In this document: in pieces, positions 26,181 to 35,191 of the stretch
How the letters are laid out: each line of letters starts with the position of its first letter
Position numbering within the stretch: the stretch's first letter is position 1
Source: an uncultured Clostridia bacterium
GTDB lineage: Bacteria; Bacillota; Clostridia; TANB77; CAG-465
Assembly (NCBI GenBank): GCA_949106495.1
Contig: CARYZD010000003.1
Location: 1-64,000 of the forward strand
Length of the DNA stretch: 64,000 bases
Direction of reading: 5' to 3'
Made by a program: the position numbers and the translations under genes
Notes under the pieces: generated by a model
Databases searched by the model: none
Seen by the model: the letters and a program-made list of their open reading frames with translations, nothing else
Told to the model about the DNA's origin: nothing

Positions 26181-26633
26181 TTATAATAAATACATATAAT
26201 ACCATTTTTTTATACATATTTTTGGAATTACTTCATATGGTCCAACATAATCTCCTGGATAACTATACGAGTTAACAACTTTAATTAATTCAGAAAGACT
26301 ATAGTTTTTATATTTTTCATATATTTCATCTATTAACACTTTTTTCTTTTCAGAAAAACAATATATCTTATCACAGTCATCGCCTTCTAATACAATATTT
26401 TTATTACATTCACCATATTTCTTAATAAGATAATTTGTCAATTCAACAAAACGAGGTCCATCACTAAAGTTTAAATATTCTCCTTCATATAATCTTTCTT
26501 TATTATATTTATTCATATAATATCCTTCAAATAAATACATTAAGAAATTAACCTTCAAGTAACAAATATCTATATTATCCATATTAAATTTTCTTATTAA
26601 ATAATTAGCATCATTAAAAATAACATTATTCAT
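26181..26633 (-). CDS. Panacea/SocA-like (DUF4065) protein, probable
   Basis: 150 residues. The pattern ANYLIRKF, YLKVNFLMYLFEGYYMNKY, LYEGEYLNFSDGPRFVELTN, then LIDEIYEKYKNYSLSELIKV and YPGDYVG follows the plan of Panacea (SocA/GepA-like) domains: a helix equivalent to the LLYLAQGxYL motif, a GPV-like turn and a C-terminal VxxxYGxxSxxxL helix. Panacea domains act as antitoxins of varied toxins or occur in prophages. No obvious toxin is adjacent, so the role is uncertain. The start at 26633 is set by GGAGG; a longer frame to 26675 lacks an RBS. Confidence 0.5.
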   Translation of the reverse strand: MNNVIFNDANYLIRKFNMDNIDICYLKVNFLMYLFEGYYMNKYNKERLYEGEYLNFSDGPRFVELTNYLIKKYGECNKNIVLEGDDCDKIYCFSEKKKVLIDEIYEKYKNYSLSELIKVVNSYSYPGDYVGPYEVIPKICIKKWYYMYLL

Positions 26634-26834
26634 AATAATACCTCCCAAATACAAAAATATTAATTTTGCACACATAATATTGTAAAATTTTACATATCTT
26701 TATATATAAAATATGTCCTTATTATAGCACAAAGATATTAACTTTTCAATAAGTTACATAATTTTTTATTTATTTTTAATTTACACTATAGAGATTTATT
26801 ATCAAATATTATATAATTATTTTGGTGATAAAAA

Positions 26835-27491
26835 TTGGAATATATTAATAAAATAAATCAAAATCTATATAACTATTTAAATAATACAATACTACCTAAA
26901 TATAATGATACTATTGGTGGACATGATGTTAAACATATTGAATATGTTATATCAAGATGCTTTGAACTTATATCTGAATTTAATCTAGATGTAAATTACA
27001 ATATGATTTATACAATAGCAATGTTTCATGATATAGGATATCATGAAGATCCAGATAATCATGAACAAGTGTCAGCAGATATGTTTAATAAAGATGAATA
27101 TATAAAAAGTTATTTTACTGAAGATGAAAATAAAATAATATATGAAGCTATTGTAGACCATAGAGCAAGTCTTGAATATGAAGCAAGAAGTATATATGGT
27201 AAAATCGTATCTTCTGCAGATAGAGAAATATCTGTAGAAAATATGCTTATTCGTTCATTAAGATACCAAAAAGATAAACACATAAATGAAAATCCAAGCT
27301 TAAATGATGTAATAGAATACTCATATAAAAAATTATATAGTAAGTATAGTAAAAATAATGGTTATGCTAAAATGTATTATAAAGATAAAAAATATCTAGA
27401 TTATATTGAAAATATAAATAAAATACTTGATAATAAAATTTTATTTATTGCTGAAGAAACAAAAATAGCTCAAAAAATAAATTTATTTTAA
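26835..27491 (+). CDS. HD-domain phosphohydrolase
   Basis: 218 residues, cytoplasmic. Metal-binding HD motifs: GGHDVKHIEYV (first His), IAMFHDIGYHED (HD pair), IVDHRAS and SSADRE (later His and Asp). The plan is like YedJ/YpgQ-type HD hydrolases, which are nucleotide phosphohydrolases. The start codon is TTG at 26835 after GGTGAT. It is upstream of tRNA-Leu copy 2, as another HD gene is upstream of copy 1, but the two proteins are not close relatives by eye. Confidence 0.8.
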   Translation: MEYINKINQNLYNYLNNTILPKYNDTIGGHDVKHIEYVISRCFELISEFNLDVNYNMIYTIAMFHDIGYHEDPDNHEQVSADMFNKDEYIKSYFTEDENKIIYEAIVDHRASLEYEARSIYGKIVSSADREISVENMLIRSLRYQKDKHINENPSLNDVIEYSYKKLYSKYSKNNGYAKMYYKDKKYLDYIENINKILDNKILFIAEETKIAQKINLF

Positions 27492-27541
27492 TATACATAT
27501 ACTAAAATATTAATTTAGACTATAATTTTCATTACTAAGTA

Positions 27542-27570
27542 TTGACACTAATTCCATTAAGTGGTAGAAT
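27542..27570 (+). promoter_or_regulatory. promoter of tRNA-Leu copy 2
   Basis: TTGACA (27542-27547), 17 bases, TAGAAT (27565-27570), 10 bases ahead of the tRNA. Confidence 0.8.
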
Positions 27571-27580
27571 AACTATCAAT

Positions 27581-27669
27581 GGGAGTGTGGCGGAACTGGC
27601 AGACGCACAGGACTTAAAATCCTGCGAGGGTTAAACCTCGTACCGGTTCGATTCCGGTCATTCCCACCA
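27581..27669 (+). tRNA. tRNA-Leu (anticodon TAA), copy 2
   Basis: Identical over all 89 bases to copy 1 at 23812. Long variable arm, anticodon TAA and encoded CCA. Its 3' end is 155 bases before a large defence-type NTPase gene. Confidence 0.95.
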
Positions 27670-27676
27670 AACAATT

Positions 27677-27707
27677 AAAGTCTATATTCAACAGAATATA
27701 GACTTTT
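27677..27707 (+). terminator. terminator after tRNA-Leu copy 2
   Basis: AAAGTCTATATTC / GAATATAGACTTT hairpin and T-run, similar in layout to that of copy 1. Confidence 0.8.
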
Positions 27708-27824
27708 TATTATTAAATAACATACTTACTTTTCTTCATTTTTTCATATTAGAAATACGCATTTTTTATTATTGTTAATTAGTATCAAGTATGATATATT
27801 ATATATAATATTAAGGAGATTTTT

Positions 27825-30800
27825 ATGAGAAACTATGACTACAACAAATTATTATCACCAAGAGAATTTGAATTTTTTTCTAAAAGTATAATTGAAAAAA
27901 AAGAAAATAAAGAATTTGAAATATTTTCTGAAGGAAAAGACAATGGTATTGATCTTAGAAATATTGAAAATAATTTTGTTACAATTGTACAAGTAAAGAG
28001 AATTAAAGATTCTAAGAGCTTAATAAATGAATTAAAAAATTCTGAAATAAAAAAACTTCAAAAACTTAATCCTAATAGATATATAATAATAACCTCTTCT
28101 TCAATATCTGTAAACGATAAAATAAAAATCAAAGATATATTTAAGAACTATCCTTTAGAAGAAGATATTATTGGATGTGAACAATTAAATAGTCTATTAG
28201 AAAATCCTGAATATAAAAATATAGAGAATGAATATTATCAATTATGGATTAATAGTACAAATTCTTTACAACATTTTATAAAGAAAAATTTAAATAATGA
28301 TACTTACTTTTTTACAAAATACGAACTAGATAATATATATGAATCAGTCAAAACATATGTAAGACATGAAAATTTCTCAGAAGCTTTAAATATAATAAAA
28401 GATAAAAAATGCTTACTTATTTGTGGTGAACCAGAAATAGGAAAAACAACTTTAGCTCGTAATTTATGTGCTTATTTCATGGCAAAAGATGAAAATTTAG
28501 AATTTATATATACAACTAAAATTTCTAAAATTCCTAATTTATTTGATGATGAAAAAAATCAGTTATTTTTTATTGATGATTTTTGGGGAAGTAAATTTGA
28601 TGGGAATTTAAACTCAGAAGAAGAAGTTTCATTAAAAAGAATCATTAAAATAATAAATAAAAGTAAAAATAAACTATTAATTCTTACTTCAAGAGAATAT
28701 ATATTATCTCAAGGTTACGCAAAATATCCCGAACTAGAAGAATTCTTTGATAATTATAAATTAAATTTACATATAGAAGATTATTCAGATTTATTTAAAG
28801 CAAGAATATTATTTAAACACCTAGAATATTCAGATTTAAATTTATCTGCTATATATCAAATTGCTAATGGATATAAAAGAATAATTTATAATGATAATTA
28901 TAGACCGAGAATTATTGAAAATTATATTAATTATGTAAGTGATAAAGAAATAGAACCTCAAAATTATTTAGAAGATTTTGTATATTACCTAAAACATCCT
29001 TATAAACTATGGAAAGAAATATTTGAAAAACAACATGAAGGGGCACAGTTAATAACAATTTTAATGTTAGTTATAGAAAGCAATTATATTATAAAGTTAG
29101 AACATCTAAAAAATATATATGAGAGTTATATAGATTATGTTCCTAATATAAATCTTAAAAAGAGTGATTTTTTAAAATATATTTCACAATTAGAAAATAC
29201 ACTTATAACAACATACACTGAAGATGATAAAAATGAAGTTTTAGTTAAATTTAAAAATTCTTCTATAGAAAACTTCATTTATAAATTCTTCATAGAAAAT
29301 ACTGGAGAATATGTTAAGAATATAATAAATTGTACTCCTTATATTAATTCACTAATGTTTTTGGCTGGATCATGGAGTATATTAGAAACATATCAAACAG
29401 AATCCTTACTTAAAGAAGGCATTTACTATGACATATCTAATAATACTAACCTAATTAATGCAATTTGTATTAGACTTATTAACGATTTGGATAAATTAAT
29501 ATACTTTGAAAATGATACATTTGCTGGATATTCTGAATCAAAAGATAATTATGTTTATAAAATAAATTTATGTATGTTAATTTTAAAAGACTATCCTTCT
29601 AAAATGCTTAATATTTTTTTACAAGAAAAAATATCTGATATTTTATATGATTTAGAAAATAATAAGTACTTCATATATGAAGATTTATTTGATATTCCTA
29701 GTTTAGTCTATAAGTCAATTAAATTAAATATTAATAATACTATAAATATCTTAAAAATTATGAGAGATTCATTCAAAGCTATTAGATTTAGCCGTCAATT
29801 TTTAATATTAAAAGATTTTAAAAGTTTTTTTCCTAAAGAGTATAAAATTTTCTATAATGAAATCAAAACGAACTTAAAATCTCATATTCTTAATATGATT
29901 TTAGATGATGCCAATTTCTTTTTAGATGACTATATGTATGATGAATTAGAAGAATTAACAGACTTTACTATTCCTTCTCTTTGTGATTCATTTAGTCTAA
30001 AAATAACCAAAAAGTTTGCTGAAGAATATTATTTTTTAACAGATATTGATTTGCTACCAAGTAAAAGTATTGATAATACTTTTACTTCAAATGGAAATGA
30101 GAAAATATATAATTATGAAAATGAAACAGAACAGCAAGAAAAGGTAATTAATAAAGAAAAAGATGAACTAATAGATAAAGTATTTGATGAAGTATATGAA
30201 GTTAATATTGATGAATTTAAAACATACATTCATAACAATATATCAAATTCAAAACTAGCTAAAAATTTAGAGAACACATTTATGGATTATGATAAAAATT
30301 ATATTAGAATTTTTACAGAGCATTGGAGTGACATTGAGTTATTAATAAAATATATAAATTATATTAATAGAATCCCACAAAACTCAAAAGATTTTTGTGA
30401 AAATTTCATAAAATTTATACAAATTGAAAATCCACAAATAAGCGATAATATAATAGAAAAATTAAAAGACTTAGCCTTTTTTACTTTCAAAGAAGGTAGA
30501 GAAAGATTTTTTAAAAGAGAACTAACAACATATTTTTCTGATGATATAATTGATGAGCTTTTAAAATGTGGTATTATATATAATATCAGGAAAAAACATT
30601 ATTTTATAAATATATATTTTCATTTATATTTAGCATTATTGCGAACTATTGAAAACCATGAAGATTTAGCTTCAATATATACCAATCAAGAATACCAAGA
30701 TTTCTCAAACCTATTTAATGATATTTGTTACACATATTCTGATATAGACTTAAATACATTTAATACTAAATTTTTAAGTATTCAAACAAATAATATTATT

Positions 30801-31238
30801 GATGCAATTTTGGACAATAATATTGACAAGATGATTCTTAATTTTGCATCGTACTTCTCTATTGAAATTGAATTTAACACAAATATAAATTCTAAAGAAT
30901 ATGATATTATTATTGGTAGTTCAGAATCTGATAGTAATGCGCTTTTAGCTATAAATTATCTAGGATTTAATATACTAGATATAGCTTGTAATAAATTAAA
31001 TATAAAAGAAATGCAGTTATTATTTAAAGAAACATTTAATAATGGTAATTCATCAATAATATTAGAAGAAGCATTAAAAAATAATACTTCTATAGAGTAT
31101 AAATTATTAGAAAAATTAGGATGTATAAAATATCTAAAATGTTTTTGCTTCTATCTAACACAGTGTAAACATATTCTAAGTAAAAATTCAAAAACAAATC
31201 TTAGAAATAGTTTTAATTTAGAAGAAAGTGAGTTATAA
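27825..31238 (+). CDS. nuclease-STAND NTPase, probable anti-phage protein
   Basis: 1137 residues, cytoplasmic. Residues about 1-120 look like an Mrr-type PD-(D/E)xK nuclease: SPREFEFFSKSIIE, a G-x-D element in DNGIDLR (Asp43) and VQVKR (Lys58). Residues about 170-420 are a STAND P-loop NTPase close to the nSTAND3 group: EALNIIKDKKCLLICGEPEI with Walker A GEPEIGKT near 200-207, Walker B LFFIDDFWG near 247-254 and a TSRE sensor. The remaining 700 residues are helical with no motif I know, and would be the ligand-sensing part. The plan resembles Avs-type (AVAST) defence proteins, which sense phage proteins and activate an N-terminal nuclease, but it is shorter than Avs4. RBS AAGGAGAT. It lies just after tRNA-Leu and is followed by a VanY-like gene. 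Confidence 0.75.
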   Translation: MRNYDYNKLLSPREFEFFSKSIIEKKENKEFEIFSEGKDNGIDLRNIENNFVTIVQVKRIKDSKSLINELKNSEIKKLQKLNPNRYIIITSSSISVNDKIKIKDIFKNYPLEEDIIGCEQLNSLLENPEYKNIENEYYQLWINSTNSLQHFIKKNLNNDTYFFTKYELDNIYESVKTYVRHENFSEALNIIKDKKCLLICGEPEIGKTTLARNLCAYFMAKDENLEFIYTTKISKIPNLFDDEKNQLFFIDDFWGSKFDGNLNSEEEVSLKRIIKIINKSKNKLLILTSREYILSQGYAKYPELEEFFDNYKLNLHIEDYSDLFKARILFKHLEYSDLNLSAIYQIANGYKRIIYNDNYRPRIIENYINYVSDKEIEPQNYLEDFVYYLKHPYKLWKEIFEKQHEGAQLITILMLVIESNYIIKLEHLKNIYESYIDYVPNINLKKSDFLKYISQLENTLITTYTEDDKNEVLVKFKNSSIENFIYKFFIENTGEYVKNIINCTPYINSLMFLAGSWSILETYQTESLLKEGIYYDISNNTNLINAICIRLINDLDKLIYFENDTFAGYSESKDNYVYKINLCMLILKDYPSKMLNIFLQEKISDILYDLENNKYFIYEDLFDIPSLVYKSIKLNINNTINILKIMRDSFKAIRFSRQFLILKDFKSFFPKEYKIFYNEIKTNLKSHILNMILDDANFFLDDYMYDELEELTDFTIPSLCDSFSLKITKKFAEEYYFLTDIDLLPSKSIDNTFTSNGNEKIYNYENETEQQEKVINKEKDELIDKVFDEVYEVNIDEFKTYIHNNISNSKLAKNLENTFMDYDKNYIRIFTEHWSDIELLIKYINYINRIPQNSKDFCENFIKFIQIENPQISDNIIEKLKDLAFFTFKEGRERFFKRELTTYFSDDIIDELLKCGIIYNIRKKHYFINIYFHLYLALLRTIENHEDLASIYTNQEYQDFSNLFNDICYTYSDIDLNTFNTKFLSIQTNNIIDAILDNNIDKMILNFASYFSIEIEFNTNINSKEYDIIIGSSESDSNALLAINYLGFNILDIACNKLNIKEMQLLFKETFNNGNSSIILEEALKNNTSIEYKLLEKLGCIKYLKCFCFYLTQCKHILSKNSKTNLRNSFNLEESEL

Positions 31239-31239
31239 T

Positions 31240-31809
31240 ATGATAAATAAATACACATTACTTGTAAATAAAGAAAATAAAGTGCCTGAAAAAATAGAGA
31301 ATATATTTGAACTTATTCAAACTAATGATACAGAAAATGAACCTGTACTAATTGAAAAAGAAACTTATGATGAATTTATAAAGTTAAAAAATTATATACT
31401 TGAAAAAGAAAATATACTAATTGGTATTGATGGTGGATACCGTTCTGTAAAAAGACAAGAAGATTTATACTATGAATTTGTAAAAAAATATGGAAAAGAA
31501 TATGCTGACTCACTAGTAGCACCTGCTTGTTGTAGCGAACATCATACTGGTCTTGCCATAGATGTTGGCATATACTTTGAAAATGAAGGATATATTATTG
31601 TAAATGATAATTTTGATAAAGTAAATATTGTTTTTAAAAATCATATACACAAATATCTTAATTTATTTGGGTTCATTCTTAGATATCCTGAGAATAAAGA
31701 AAAAATTACAGGTTATCCATACGAACCCTGGCATATTAGATATGTTGGAAAAGAAATAGCAAACAATATTTATACTAATAATTTAACATTAGAAGAATAT
31801 TTAAATTAA
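31240..31809 (+). CDS. VanY/M15-family D,D-carboxypeptidase-like protein
   Basis: 189 residues. M15B peptidase motifs: GIDGGYRSVKRQEDLYYE, SEHHTGLAIDVG (zinc ligands His and Asp of SxHxxGxAxD), a catalytic Glu and last His in YEPWHIRYVG. Such enzymes remove the C-terminal D-Ala from peptidoglycan peptides. There is no signal peptide or membrane helix, so like VanX and VanXY it may act in the cytoplasm. The ATG at 31240 lies one base after the stop of the STAND gene and has a weak RBS, which suggests coupled translation; GTG at 31228 is an alternative start that would overlap it. Confidence 0.8.
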   Translation: MINKYTLLVNKENKVPEKIENIFELIQTNDTENEPVLIEKETYDEFIKLKNYILEKENILIGIDGGYRSVKRQEDLYYEFVKKYGKEYADSLVAPACCSEHHTGLAIDVGIYFENEGYIIVNDNFDKVNIVFKNHIHKYLNLFGFILRYPENKEKITGYPYEPWHIRYVGKEIANNIYTNNLTLEEYLN

Positions 31810-31814
31810 TAATC

Positions 31815-31852
31815 CAAAAAGAGTAATTAGAATTTTATCTAACTACTCTTCT
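31815..31852 (-). terminator. terminator between converging units
   Basis: Stem AGAGTAATTAGA / TCTAACTACTCT; the one mismatch on the plus strand becomes a G-U pair on the minus strand. It ends the ABC transporter unit and perhaps the VanY unit. Confidence 0.6.
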
Positions 31853-31890
31853 TTTTGTTTATTTTTAGCTTTTTTATTCTTATATACATT

Positions 31891-32628
31891 TTAATAGTTC
31901 ATAAATCTTTTTAAAAATTCTTTTGTTTTATCATTTTTAGGATTTTCAAAAATCTCTTCTGAAGTACCTTTTTCAAGAATTACACCATCATTCATAAAAA
32001 CTACTTGACTAGAAACATCTCTTGCAAAAGCCATTTCATGTGTAACTATTATAATTGTATATCCTTCTTCTACTAGTGACTTTATAACACTTAATACTTC
32101 TCCTACCATTTGTGGATCTAGTGCAGACGTTGGTTCATCAAATAATAATACATTGGGTCTCATTGCAAGTGATCTGGCTATTGCAACTCTTTGTTTTTGT
32201 CCTCCTGAAAGTTGTCTAGGTTTAGCATTAATATATGGTAACATTCCAACTTTTTCTAGAAAATATAAGCTTTCTTGTTTTGCTTTTTCTTTATCTAGTT
32301 TTAAAACTTTGGTTAATCCTATCATACAATTTTGTAAAACGTTCATATTTTCAAAAAGATTAAAATTTTGAAATACCATTCCAACTTTTGCACGATAAGC
32401 TGGTATATCTTTAGATAAAAGTATATTTTCTCCATTATACAATATTTCTCCACTAGATGGTGTTTCAAGTAAATTAATACATCTAAGTAATGTAGATTTT
32501 CCAGAGCCTGAAGCTCCAATTATACTTGTTACATCTCCCTGTTTTACAACAAAATCTATATCCTTTAATACTTCATGATTACCAAAAGATTTTTTAAGAT
32601 GCTTAATTTCTATTATATTCTTTCTCAT
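31891..32628 (-). CDS. amino acid ABC transporter ATP-binding protein (lysine)
   Basis: 245 residues. ATPase of a polar amino acid ABC importer (GlnQ/HisP type). Walker A GASGSGKST, Q-loop VFQNFNLF, signature LSGGQKQR, Walker B VLLFDEPTSALDP and the H-loop IIVTHEM are all present. It is the last gene of a three-gene unit and overlaps the permease gene by 26 bases. Because the unit is controlled by a lysine riboswitch, the substrate is most likely lysine. Confidence 0.92.
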   Translation of the reverse strand: MRKNIIEIKHLKKSFGNHEVLKDIDFVVKQGDVTSIIGASGSGKSTLLRCINLLETPSSGEILYNGENILLSKDIPAYRAKVGMVFQNFNLFENMNVLQNCMIGLTKVLKLDKEKAKQESLYFLEKVGMLPYINAKPRQLSGGQKQRVAIARSLAMRPNVLLFDEPTSALDPQMVGEVLSVIKSLVEEGYTIIIVTHEMAFARDVSSQVVFMNDGVILEKGTSEEIFENPKNDKTKEFLKRFMNY

Positions 32629-33418
32629 GCTGTTCCTCCTTACTAGGATATTTTAAAAGTCCACTTGTATATGCTAATGTATCTGTAGTTGAAAGTGAAT
32701 AATTCTCTGGACCATTTAATTTCTTTTCGATAACACGAAGTAATTTAGATAATATAACTGTCATAAATAAATACATAGCCATTGTAATAGTATTTGCTTC
32801 AAATACAGTGTAATATGCTCCTGAGACAGTCTTTGTTACAAAGAATAGCTCAACAACACCTATAACAGAAAGTACACATGTATCTTTTATATTAATAATT
32901 AGGTTATTTCCTATCTGAGGCATAATATTTCTTAAAGCTTGAGGTAAAATTACATAGAACATAGTTTGAACATAATTCATTCCAATTGCCATTGCACCTT
33001 CTGTTTGACCATCTGGAATAGATAATATACCACCTCTTACTGTTTCTGCCATATATGCTCCAGTATTAATTGATACTATAAAATATGCAGCTGTCCACAT
33101 ATCCATATGTAAATTAAATAATACTGCTGAGCCATAAAAAAGAAACATTGCTTGTACCATCATTGGTGTTCCTCTAAACACTTCTACATATATATCCATT
33201 AAAACTTTTATAACTCTTAAGAAAATCCTTTTTATAATAGAATTCTTTTTATTAATAGGAGTAGCTTGTATTGTTCCTACTATAAATCCAATTATACAAC
33301 CTATAATAGTTCCAACAATAGCAATATTTAATGTTGTACCTGCTCCCTTTAGCATAGATAATCCATATTTTTGTATTATAAAAATTATTCTTCCAATAAA
33401 ACTCCCAGGTAAAGACAT
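32603..33418 (-). CDS. amino acid ABC transporter permease (lysine)
   Basis: 271 residues with about five transmembrane helices. HisM/GlnP-type permease: the EAA loop region is AETVRGGILSIPDGQTEGAMAIGM followed by ILPQALRNIMPQIGN; other family motifs are VEVFRGTPMMVQAMFLFYG and IKDTCVLSVIGVVELF. It forms the membrane channel of the importer. RBS AGGAGGTAATT precedes the ATG; the binding-protein gene ends nine bases upstream. The 24-residue EAA stretch is given by position: about residues 120-150. Confidence 0.92.
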   Translation of the reverse strand: MSLPGSFIGRIIFIIQKYGLSMLKGAGTTLNIAIVGTIIGCIIGFIVGTIQATPINKKNSIIKRIFLRVIKVLMDIYVEVFRGTPMMVQAMFLFYGSAVLFNLHMDMWTAAYFIVSINTGAYMAETVRGGILSIPDGQTEGAMAIGMNYVQTMFYVILPQALRNIMPQIGNNLIINIKDTCVLSVIGVVELFFVTKTVSGAYYTVFEANTITMAMYLFMTVILSKLLRVIEKKLNGPENYSLSTTDTLAYTSGLLKYPSKEEQHEKEYNRN

Positions 33419-33427
33419 AATTACCTC

Positions 33428-34273
33428 CTATTCTGCTAAAGGTTGAACTCTAATAGCATCATTCATCATATTTTTAAAATCTTCTTCATTATAATCTCTT
33501 AAAACTGAATTTATTTTATCTAGTAATTCTGTATTTCCTTTTCTTACAGAAATACCAATGTTAATCTCTTCTTCTGATACATTAAAATTATCTGAAGTAT
33601 TAGTAAAATCTAATAATTTCATATTTGGATAAACTTGAAGTGCTGCCATAGCTGTTGGCATATCAGTTACAACTAAATTAACTGTATTAGCATTTAATGC
33701 TACAAGCATATTAGGTGCTGTATCCATTGCTGGTAAAATGTTTGCATTTTGTATTTGAGGAAGACATGTATCATACCAACATGTATTTATTTGAGATGTA
33801 CAAGTTGCTCCTCTCAAATCTGAAACACCAGTTGCATTTGCATATTGACCAGAATTATTTGTTAAAGTAACTATAGAAGCATAGTAATATGGTGTAGAAA
33901 AATCTACTGTTTGTAATCTTTCTGATGTAATAGACTGACCTGCTATAACACAATCAATTCTATTTGATTGTAACGCTAATGGAAGACTATCCCAATCAAT
34001 TTGATAAATTTCAAGGTCACAATTTAATCTTTCTGCTATAATTTTTGCCATCATAACATCGTAACCATAAGCATAGCTATTACTATCTTTAATTGCTACT
34101 GCTCCGTTAGAATCATCTGTTTGAGACCAGTTATATGGAGCATATGCACATTCCATTCCAACACGCAAAACTTTCCTTTGTGGTTCATTTGTATTTCCTC
34201 TAAAAAACACAATACATGCTATTATAATTAAAATTAATATAATAGCTACAATTAATATATTTCTTTTATTCAT
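33428..34273 (-). CDS. amino acid ABC transporter substrate-binding protein (lysine)
   Basis: 281 residues. An N-terminal hydrophobic segment (about 5-24) ends with IIAC, a possible lipobox, so it may be a lipoprotein. Family 3 binding-protein motifs are VGMECAYAPYNW, YGYDVMMAKIIAERL, WDSLPLALQSNRIDCVIAG, and DFSTPYYYASIV. It delivers the amino acid to the permease. The start at 34273 is placed by AAGGAGGAG; the open frame extends to 34387 through the riboswitch terminator and is not translated there. First gene of the unit after the lysine riboswitch. Confidence 0.9.
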   Translation of the reverse strand: MNKRNILIVAIILILIIIACIVFFRGNTNEPQRKVLRVGMECAYAPYNWSQTDDSNGAVAIKDSNSYAYGYDVMMAKIIAERLNCDLEIYQIDWDSLPLALQSNRIDCVIAGQSITSERLQTVDFSTPYYYASIVTLTNNSGQYANATGVSDLRGATCTSQINTCWYDTCLPQIQNANILPAMDTAPNMLVALNANTVNLVVTDMPTAMAALQVYPNMKLLDFTNTSDNFNVSEEEINIGISVRKGNTELLDKINSVLRDYNEEDFKNMMNDAIRVQPLAE

Positions 34274-34314
34274 AAAAAACTCCTCCTTATATTTGAAATA
34301 CTTTGACACATAAA

Positions 34315-34355
34315 AAGACCCCATATGTTCACTTATGTAGAACATATAGGGTCTT
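34315..34355 (-). terminator. riboswitch-controlled terminator
   Basis: 16-bp stem (34315-34330 with 34340-34355) followed on the minus strand by TTTTT, 40 bases before the first gene of the transporter unit. A competing stem CTAAAGTTT / AAACTTTAG lies at about 34372-34408 between aptamer and terminator. Confidence 0.85.
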
Positions 34356-34427
34356 AATATCAAAAAACTTACACTAAAGTTTAGCATATAAAATACTCAA
34401 ACTTTAGCTGTATATATTTCAAATATT

Positions 34428-34590
34428 AGATAGCGCTCCACATAAGTGACAGTCCATTACATATTTTGCAATGTCCCAGCAATATTTATTTAGGTTATAA
34501 ATACCACTTCGGCGATATTTCCTTTCAAATGTTTCTGAGAACCTAACTCAATTAAAACATTTTACTCTTAAATATCGCGACCTCTATCAT
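34428..34590 (-). promoter_or_regulatory. lysine riboswitch (L-box)
   Basis: Minus-strand RNA has the L-box core elements in order: GATAGAGGTCGCGA at the 5' end, AAGAGTAA, GAAAGG, ATCGCCGAAG, GCTGGGAC near the middle of the 3' half, GGACTGTCAC, and GGAGCGCTATCT closing helix P1. It sits upstream of a terminator and the amino acid ABC transporter genes, so high lysine should stop transcription. A possible promoter is TTGCAA-17-TATACT at about 34625-34655. Confidence 0.93.
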
Positions 34591-34689
34591 TATTTTTTAA
34601 TGACAAAATATTTAATTAAGAATGAGTATAACATATATAATTTTCAATTGCAAGCTTTTATGTAAATTTTTTATTTTTAATTTTTTATA

Positions 34690-35190
34690 TTATTTATTTG
34701 CCACACTAATTGCTTCAATTGCTACACTTCCTCCTCTAGCAATTTCTACTCGATTTAAAAATGTCTTCTTAAACAAGTCTATCAAATCATTTATCTTTGA
34801 TTCTGTTTCAGTCCATTCAATAATAACAGATGTTTTTCCATAGTCTATTATATTTAGTTTATATATATCTGCAAATCTAAATATTTCTATTTTATCTTTT
34901 TCATTACAAGAATTAATCTTAATATACACTAGTTCTTTTTTATGAATAGGAATATCTGTATAATCTACAACTTTTATTACTTCTACACTTCTATTTAATT
35001 GTTTCTTTATTTGTTCGAAAGTTTTATCATCAGAAATCATAGAAATGGTCATACGTGAAATTGTAGGGTCTTCAGTAGTACCAACAGTAAGGGACTCAAT
35101 ATTATATGATTTAGAAGAAAATAATCCAGAAATTCTAGCTAAAACACCTATTTCATTTTCTACAAATAAGCAAATCCATCTTTTTTCCAT
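34690..35190 (-). CDS. ilvN: acetolactate synthase small (regulatory) subunit
   Basis: 166 residues. Regulatory partner of IlvB that gives valine feedback. The N-terminal ACT domain is clear (ICLFVENEIGVLARISGLFS, YNIESLTVG, ISRMTISM), followed by the small-subunit C-terminal domain (ELVYIKINS, TVIIEWTE-like SVIIEWTE, GGSVAIEAI). The length is typical. The gene starts one base after the ilvB stop, with the RBS AGGAGG inside the ilvB end. Confidence 0.93.
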   Translation of the reverse strand: MEKRWICLFVENEIGVLARISGLFSSKSYNIESLTVGTTEDPTISRMTISMISDDKTFEQIKKQLNRSVEVIKVVDYTDIPIHKKELVYIKINSCNEKDKIEIFRFADIYKLNIIDYGKTSVIIEWTETESKINDLIDLFKKTFLNRVEIARGGSVAIEAISVANK

Positions 35191-35191
35191 A

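Noticed and set aside
23215..27491. Tandem duplication of HD gene plus tRNA-Leu
   Set aside because: The tRNAs are identical but the two HD proteins differ in length and motif context, so only the tRNA unit appears duplicated.
23812..27669. Transposon bounded by direct repeats
   Set aside because: The repeats are complete tRNA genes with promoters and terminators; no transposase or integrase lies between them.
33428..34387. Longer N-terminus of the lysine-binding protein
   Set aside because: The extra 38 residues are the riboswitch terminator read as protein; the RBS supports the ATG at 34273.
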